Source of the DNA: an uncultured Gammaproteobacteria bacterium
GTDB lineage: Bacteria; Pseudomonadota; Gammaproteobacteria; Nitrosococcales; Methylophagaceae
DNA length: 29,861 bases
Assembly: GCA_913058195.1 (NCBI GenBank)
Contig: CAJXPP010000003.1
Location: forward strand, 1 to 29,861
Direction of reading: 5' to 3'
Part shown: piece after piece, positions 25,838-29,861 of the stretch
How positions within the stretch are numbered: position 1 is the first letter of the stretch
Layout: every line of letters begins with the position of its first letter
Notes under the pieces: model-generated
The model's input: only the letters and a program-made list of their open reading frames with translations
The model's database searches: none
What the model was told of the DNA's origin: nothing
Translations under genes and position numbers: made by a program

Positions 25838-27192
25838 TACTTAGCCAATGCCTGCAGTAAACGCTGATGAATACCATCAAATCCACCATTACTCATAATC
25901 AATACCTCATCACCTTGTTGCGCTTCCGTGCAAACCATACTAATAATGTCATCAACAGTCGTTTTTACTATTGCTGTATCACCTAATTGTTCTGCAACCG
26001 TGTCTAATGACATTGCAACATCAGCATCTTCAAATAAAATGACACGATCAGCCTCTTGTAGCGAGTCTGCTAATGCCTGCTGATGAATGCCCATTTTCAT
26101 CGTATTTGATCGAGGATCGAGAATAGCGATTAATTTACGAGCACCAATATTTTTTCTCAAACCATTAATCGTTGTAGCTATTGCAGTGGGGTGATGAGCA
26201 AAGTCATCATAGACGCGTACGCCACGAACTTCTCCTAGCAACTCCATCCTTCGTTTTATACCCTTAAAGCTAGCCAAAGCTTCACAGGCCTGCTTAATTG
26301 TCACTCCTACGTGACGAGCTGCTGCAATGGCAGCTAATGCATTACAGACATTGTGCTGGCCTAGCAGAGACCAGTTAACACTGCCCTCTTGTTTTCCGGC
26401 ATAGACGACATCAAACTGTCCGCCATCATCACTAATATTCTTAGCCTGTAATTGTCCTTCATTTAGGCCGATTGTTTGTTGGGGTGTCCAGCAGCCCATT
26501 CGAATTACTTTTTCAATCGCGTCATCATGGGAAGGGGTAATAAGTAATCCTTCTGAAGGGACTGTTCTCACTACATGATGAAACTGTTTTTGTATTGCAG
26601 CAAGATCATCAAAAATATCCGCATGATCAAACTCAAGATTATTGATGACTAAAGTACGAGGGTGATAGTGAACAAACTTTGATCGCTTATCAAAGAAAGC
26701 CGTGTCATATTCATCTGCTTCAATAACGAAAAAAGGCGTATTACCTAAACGGGCTGTTTTACCAAAATTACCTGGCACACCACCAATTAAGAAACCAGGT
26801 TCCATTCCTGCATCTTCCAAAATCCATGCTAATAGACTACTTGTTGATGTTTTACCATGGGTTCCTGATACTGCTAAAACCCATTTACCTTGAAGAACAT
26901 TCTCTGCCAACCATTGTGGACCAGAGATATATGGTAAACCTTTATTTAACGCATACTCGACAGCTGGATTCCCTCGAGACATGGCATTACCCATTACAAT
27001 CAAGTCAGGGGCTGGATCTAGGTGTTCAGGCAAATAGCCTTGCTGTAATTCAATTCCTGCGGCCTCAAGTTGATCGCTCATCGGAGGATACACATTGGCA
27101 TCTGATCCAGAGACTGTCATTCCCAATTCACGGGCTAATAAGGCAACCCCACCCATAAACGTGCCACAAATACCTAAAATATGAATATGCAC
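25837..27192 (-). CDS. mpl: UDP-N-acetylmuramate:L-alanyl-gamma-D-glutamyl-meso-diaminopimelate ligase
   Basis: Mpl is a cytoplasmic murein-recycling enzyme that joins recovered tripeptide to UDP-MurNAc using ATP. The 451 residues are close to the E. coli enzyme (457). The start is GTG 27192: it has AGGAG 7 bases upstream and gives the canonical N-terminus MHIHILGICGTFMGGVA. Upstream ATG 27327 would add 45 unrelated residues inside the preceding gene. Further motifs are the ATP-binding SGTHGKTSTSSLL (from 109), EADEYDTAFFDKRSKF, NNLEFDHADIF and YDDFAHHPTAI. The start overlaps the stop codon of the membrane-protein gene by one base (TAGTG), and its own stop overlaps ubiX. Confidence 0.96.
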   Translation of the reverse strand: MHIHILGICGTFMGGVALLARELGMTVSGSDANVYPPMSDQLEAAGIELQQGYLPEHLDPAPDLIVMGNAMSRGNPAVEYALNKGLPYISGPQWLAENVLQGKWVLAVSGTHGKTSTSSLLAWILEDAGMEPGFLIGGVPGNFGKTARLGNTPFFVIEADEYDTAFFDKRSKFVHYHPRTLVINNLEFDHADIFDDLAAIQKQFHHVVRTVPSEGLLITPSHDDAIEKVIRMGCWTPQQTIGLNEGQLQAKNISDDGGQFDVVYAGKQEGSVNWSLLGQHNVCNALAAIAAARHVGVTIKQACEALASFKGIKRRMELLGEVRGVRVYDDFAHHPTAIATTINGLRKNIGARKLIAILDPRSNTMKMGIHQQALADSLQEADRVILFEDADVAMSLDTVAEQLGDTAIVKTTVDDIISMVCTEAQQGDEVLIMSNGGFDGIHQRLLQALAK

Positions 27193-27698
27193 TAGGCAAC
27201 TCCTGACATTGTTAAACCTAAGACTAGTAAAGAAAGGACGGTATAAATAACGGTTATTACCGTTGCAAAACCGACGCTTATATCTAAGGCATAGCGAAAA
27301 ATATGAGACGTTATCATCAAGCTCCAAAACATAATGATAACCATAAATAACATCGCATAACTACTGGCCTGCTCCATTTCAGCAAGACTGTTAAACCACA
27401 TCACAACAGGCAAACTGAGTAAACCGAGACAGATCCCCGCCCCCGATAGAGCCATTAAGGTTTGTTGAAACCGTGTTTGTAGGCCGTAGACTTTCAATAA
27501 TAAACCCACAGCAATAATCATAAAAATCATATCAGAAAAGCTGCTAAAGAGGCTCATTGTCCAGCTCATATCGACCAGACTTATTGCTACGCCAACTGCA
27601 AAATAAACCAATAACGTTAACTTCAATAAACTAGCCGAAGCAGGCATGTCGGCTGGGCTTGCTTTAAACAAGCACAAATCAATATATCGTTGAATCAT
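27192..27698 (-). CDS. Small integral membrane protein of unknown function
   Basis: This is a hydrophobic protein of about 168 residues with five likely membrane helices. Helix stretches include LLKLTLLVYFAVGVAISLV, MIFMIIAVGLLLKVYGL, YAMLFMVIIMFWSLMIT and the C-terminal VGFATVITVIYTVLSLLVLG. The N-terminus MIQRYIDLCLFKASPADMPA resembles a gammaproteobacterial family of uncharacterised, Yip1-like membrane proteins. ATG 27698 is chosen on that resemblance; 27704 and 27746 are alternatives, the last lying directly beside a terminator. No start has a good ribosome-binding site. One-base overlap with mpl suggests cotranslation. Function is unknown. Confidence 0.72.
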   Translation of the reverse strand: MIQRYIDLCLFKASPADMPASASLLKLTLLVYFAVGVAISLVDMSWTMSLFSSFSDMIFMIIAVGLLLKVYGLQTRFQQTLMALSGAGICLGLLSLPVVMWFNSLAEMEQASSYAMLFMVIIMFWSLMITSHIFRYALDISVGFATVITVIYTVLSLLVLGLTMSGVA

Positions 27699-27751
27699 TA
27701 TCATCACATCATCATACCGTGCTATCAGCTCACAACAAAACATCATACAAT

Positions 27752-27786
27752 AAAAAAACCCGATAATTCATTGCAATTATCGGGTT
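27752..27786 (-). terminator. Intrinsic terminator after the beta-propeller gene
   Basis: AACCCGATAATT (27757-27768) pairs perfectly with AATTATCGGGTT (27775-27786) around a six-base loop. On the minus strand it runs into further T. It lies 28 bases past the beta-propeller stop and isolates that operon from the membrane-protein/mpl operon. Confidence 0.9.
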
Positions 27787-27813
27787 CTAATTTTTGAACT
27801 TATCTGTCAGAAA

Positions 27814-28767
27814 TTAATCATCAATCACTAAGCCCCATGGTCCTTTTCCTACTTCGATTTCCTTAATTGATATATTCGCAGCTGTATCAACAACGGAAAC
27901 GGTATTACTCACGCCATTCGCAGTGTAAATCCGAGAGCCATCGCGGCTAATTTCTTCACCCCATACGCGCTTACCTACATCAATAGTCGCTTTAATAGCT
28001 AATGTTTCAGCATCCATAACAACAACCTTAGCTGCACGACCTGTGGTCATATAAAGCGTTTTATTATCTGGACTCAGCTTAATTGCCATAGGTTTAGATT
28101 TTGGTACATCAACAATAACCTTTTTGATGATTTTATACGTGCTCATATCAATAATAGCTAGCTCATTACCTATCTCACTACTCACATAAGCAAGACTACC
28201 CTCATTATTAAATGCAAGGCCTCGTGGGCGGGCAGCTACTAAAATATTTGCAATAACCTTATGCGCTTCAACATCTATCACATGAACCATATTTGTTGAC
28301 TCACTGGTCACCAATACAACATCACCTCTTGGCGATACAGCCACACCTTCAGGCTCAAGTCCAACGCGTATTTCTTCAATAATTTTTCCTGTTTCAGGGT
28401 TTATTACCGTTGCTTTAGCATCATCTTCATTTGATAAATATAAGTTTCCGTTAGGGTGCACATCAAATGTTTCAGGATCTTCACCAGCTTGTAGCTTACC
28501 AATGGTTTCTAGTGTTTTTACATCGACCATTGCAATTGCATTTTCTTCACTCAATGCAACATACAATATTTTTTGATCAGGCGATAAGCCTATCCCTCGA
28601 GGGCGGTCACCAATTTCCAGTGTTGTTTCGATCTCATTAGTACGTGAATCAATAACGCTGACAGAATTACTTTTTTCATTAGTAACAAATAATCGATACG
28701 TCGGCTCAGCCCATGCTGAAGCACTAACCAAGATAAGTGATGACATTAATAACTGTTTTAATTTCAT
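27814..28767 (-). CDS. PQQ-dependent catabolism-associated beta-propeller protein (YVTN family)
   Basis: This is a 317-residue exported protein: signal peptide 1-20 (ending SAWA), then about seven repeats of roughly 40 residues, each with a strand pattern like NSVSVIDSRTNEI, NAIAMVDVKTLETI, NMVHVIDVEAHKVI, NELAIIDMSTYKII and NTVSVVDTAANISI. This is a beta-propeller of the YVTN type. The family is found beside PQQ-dependent alcohol or methanol dehydrogenase systems; its biochemical role is not established as far as I know. AGGA lies 8 bases before ATG 28767. It follows the binding-protein gene by 11 bases and ends in a strong terminator. Confidence 0.88.
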   Translation of the reverse strand: MKLKQLLMSSLILVSASAWAEPTYRLFVTNEKSNSVSVIDSRTNEIETTLEIGDRPRGIGLSPDQKILYVALSEENAIAMVDVKTLETIGKLQAGEDPETFDVHPNGNLYLSNEDDAKATVINPETGKIIEEIRVGLEPEGVAVSPRGDVVLVTSESTNMVHVIDVEAHKVIANILVAARPRGLAFNNEGSLAYVSSEIGNELAIIDMSTYKIIKKVIVDVPKSKPMAIKLSPDNKTLYMTTGRAAKVVVMDAETLAIKATIDVGKRVWGEEISRDGSRIYTANGVSNTVSVVDTAANISIKEIEVGKGPWGLVIDD

Positions 28768-28778
28768 TTTATTATTCC

Positions 28779-29576
28779 TTATTTACAACTTTTCAAACCA
28801 AGACTATCTAATCCGCCTTTCACTCCACGAAGAGGAGCTTCAGCAACAAGTTTATTATCCTCAACAATTAAGACCAATTGACGTAACTGCCCAGTATCCC
28901 TAAACGTTGCGCCAGCACCTTTTTGACCATCGAAAGCAATCTCATTTCTTAAATAATTTAATATTACAGCGGCATCATCTGTTTGGTTTCGAGCTACCGT
29001 GTCAGATAATAATTTAACTGCAGCCCAGCCGGACCATGCATCATTATCCATCACAATACCGTGAGACTTTTTAAAACGGCTATTTAATTGGCTAGCAGCA
29101 AATTTTCTAAAGTCCTCGTGCCAGCCTTGAACATGCGCTTTAGATTCTGGATGTTTAGCTAACCATTGCTCCAATGCATCTTGTTTCATCTGTTCACTAG
29201 CGGGAAGGTTTAGTAGGTTAGCTAAACAAGCTTTGCGTAAATCATTATTATCTGAAAGCAAGTTAAGCACGGGAATGTGAGCATACTTAGCATTATGCGC
29301 TATCGCTAATATCTGTTGCTGATCTCCTGCCACCAAAATAGCAGTAATAGGGGTTTTTGTTTTAGCCAACTCTTCGGTTGTCTCTGCTTGTAAACTGTAT
29401 GTTTGCCCTAAAAACTCACCTTGAACATTAGCTTCTTCTAAGCCTTGTTGAACCCCTAGCCATACACTGCCTTCCGTTGGTCCGACATAATGTAATTTAA
29501 CATCAATCACATCCGCTAAGACAACCTGACTAACTATTGCAACAACAGCCATCAGCCCTATTCTTAAAACACGCAT
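28779..29576 (-). CDS. Periplasmic substrate-binding protein of a PQQ-dehydrogenase-associated ABC system
   Basis: This is an exported protein of 265 residues. ATG 29576 is preceded by GGAG 6 bases upstream and gives a clean signal peptide (1-21, ending VVLA). ATG 29606 would add ten polar residues. The mature N-terminus (LGVQQGLEEANVQGEFLGQT) and the C-terminal half (SQLNSRFKKSHG, DAWSGWAAVKLLSD, FRDTGQLRQLVLI, LDSLGLKSC) resemble the family of binding proteins linked to PQQ-dependent alcohol dehydrogenases. From memory those proteins are about 100 residues longer; a central section appears to be missing here with the frame intact. No ATPase or permease gene is adjacent. Its ligand is unknown. 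It heads an operon with the beta-propeller gene. Confidence 0.8.
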   Translation of the reverse strand: MRVLRIGLMAVVAIVSQVVLADVIDVKLHYVGPTEGSVWLGVQQGLEEANVQGEFLGQTYSLQAETTEELAKTKTPITAILVAGDQQQILAIAHNAKYAHIPVLNLLSDNNDLRKACLANLLNLPASEQMKQDALEQWLAKHPESKAHVQGWHEDFRKFAASQLNSRFKKSHGIVMDNDAWSGWAAVKLLSDTVARNQTDDAAVILNYLRNEIAFDGQKGAGATFRDTGQLRQLVLIVEDNKLVAEAPLRGVKGGLDSLGLKSCK

Positions 29577-29634
29577 CTTTTTCTCCAAATTAAAGTTACT
29601 CGTCACAATACAATGTTTTTCCCAATAGATAATC

Positions 29635-29645
29635 AGGAAATTCCT
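29635..29645. promoter_or_regulatory. Short inverted repeat upstream of the PQQ-associated operon
   Basis: AGGAA-A-TTCCT is a perfect 5+1+5 inverted repeat about 60 bases before the binding-protein start. It could be an operator half-pair, but such short repeats are common by chance. The remaining upstream stretch to 29816 holds an AGGGCCCT palindrome (29747-29754) and no gene or clear promoter that I can support. Confidence 0.2.
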
Positions 29646-29816
29646 TGATAGTTAGAGGAATAAACTAGAGCAAAGTTCACTTCAAACAAGATTATTCATT
29701 TATTACAAATACTTAGTAATAGATCCTAGTTCTACTAGTGGTATACAGGGCCCTTCGCGCTGATATAAGCACTATTTATCTTTCGTTTTATCGTTAAAGA
29801 AATTCGATTTCAAACC

Positions 29817-29861
29817 CTGTCTCTTATACACATCTGACGCTGCCGACGATCTACTCTGTGT
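29817..29861. other. Nextera (Tn5) sequencing adapter, right end
   Basis: This is the exact reverse complement of bases 1-45: mosaic end (29817-29835), read-1 adapter (29836-29849), i5 index tctactct (29850-29857) and the P5 tail (29858-29861). It is synthetic, so genomic sequence ends at 29816. Confidence 0.98.

Noticed and set aside
27193..27327. 45-residue N-terminal extension of Mpl from an upstream ATG
   Set aside because: The extension overlaps the membrane-protein gene, has no homology, and a GTG with AGGAG at the canonical Mpl N-terminus explains the start better.
27814..28767. Tandem DNA repeats in the beta-propeller gene
   Set aside because: The periodicity is at the protein level only (propeller blades); the DNA repeats are diverged and need no repeat-element explanation.
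29772..29816. Possible C-terminal 14 codons of another minus-strand gene (Lys-rich tail ending at TAG 29772)
   Set aside because: It is too short to judge; other frames also reach stops nearby, and the contig ends at the adapter.
1..29861. Tn5-type transposon bounded by mosaic ends
   Set aside because: The end sequences continue into Illumina index and P5 bases, and no transposase gene is present. This is library adapter, not a mobile element.

Overview
The window reads as a 29.8 kb assembly contig from an A+T-rich gammaproteobacterium. Its first 45 and last 45 bases are not genomic. They are Illumina Nextera (Tn5) adapter, including an i5 index, and sit in inverted orientation at the two ends. 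Genomic sequence therefore runs from about 46 to 29816, and the left-hand gene is cut by the contig edge. Gene content and synteny (waaA-tadA, rplM-rpsI, trhP, mltF, mpl-ubiX, dsbA-cytochrome c4-engB) fit Gammaproteobacteria. A PQQ-dehydrogenase-associated binding protein and beta-propeller, formate-tetrahydrofolate ligase and a SoxC-type sulfite dehydrogenase suggest a marine methylotroph or sulfur-oxidising relative such as Methylophaga or other Piscirickettsiaceae. That placement is an inference from gene content, not a database result.

Layout. 46-1045: 5' part of a membrane sensor (Cache plus periplasmic-binding domain), diverging from a HopJ-family gene (1206-1550). 1604-5458: a very large DUF3683/FAD/4Fe-4S/CCG oxidoreductase, diverging from uppP (5577-6374). 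6475-7301: rplM-rpsI with a near-consensus promoter and a strong terminator. 7449-9165: waaA-tadA, overlapping. 9185-10534: trhP. 10691-13752: mltF followed by a cytoplasmic diguanylate cyclase. 13803-17675 (minus): resB-ccsB-dsbA, a System II cytochrome c maturation and disulfide operon. 17762-18370: cytochrome c4. 18457-20886: engB, a SoxC-like molybdoenzyme and its monoheme cytochrome. 20920-23418: glgP. 23489-27698 (minus): membrane protein, mpl, ubiX, fhs. 27814-29576 (minus): PQQ-associated binding protein and beta-propeller.

How the genes fit together. Several genes serve a c-type cytochrome electron-transport economy: ResB/CcsB attach heme, DsbA forms periplasmic disulfides, and cytochrome c4 and the SoxC-linked cytochrome carry electrons. 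The PQQ-associated pair usually accompanies alcohol or methanol dehydrogenases that feed the same chain. UppP, WaaA, MltF and Mpl form an envelope-biogenesis theme (undecaprenyl phosphate recycling, LPS Kdo transfer, murein lysis and recycling). TadA and TrhP act on tRNA, and RplM, RpsI and EngB on the ribosome.

Most of the window is ordinary chromosomal core. I see no CRISPR array, prophage, insertion sequence, tRNA or rRNA gene. The items most worth a second look are the adapter-bounded ends, the truncated sensor, the internally duplicated N-terminus of the diguanylate cyclase, the apparently shortened PQQ-system binding protein without its transporter partners, and the stand-alone SoxC/cytochrome pair. 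I did not find a convincing undescribed system.
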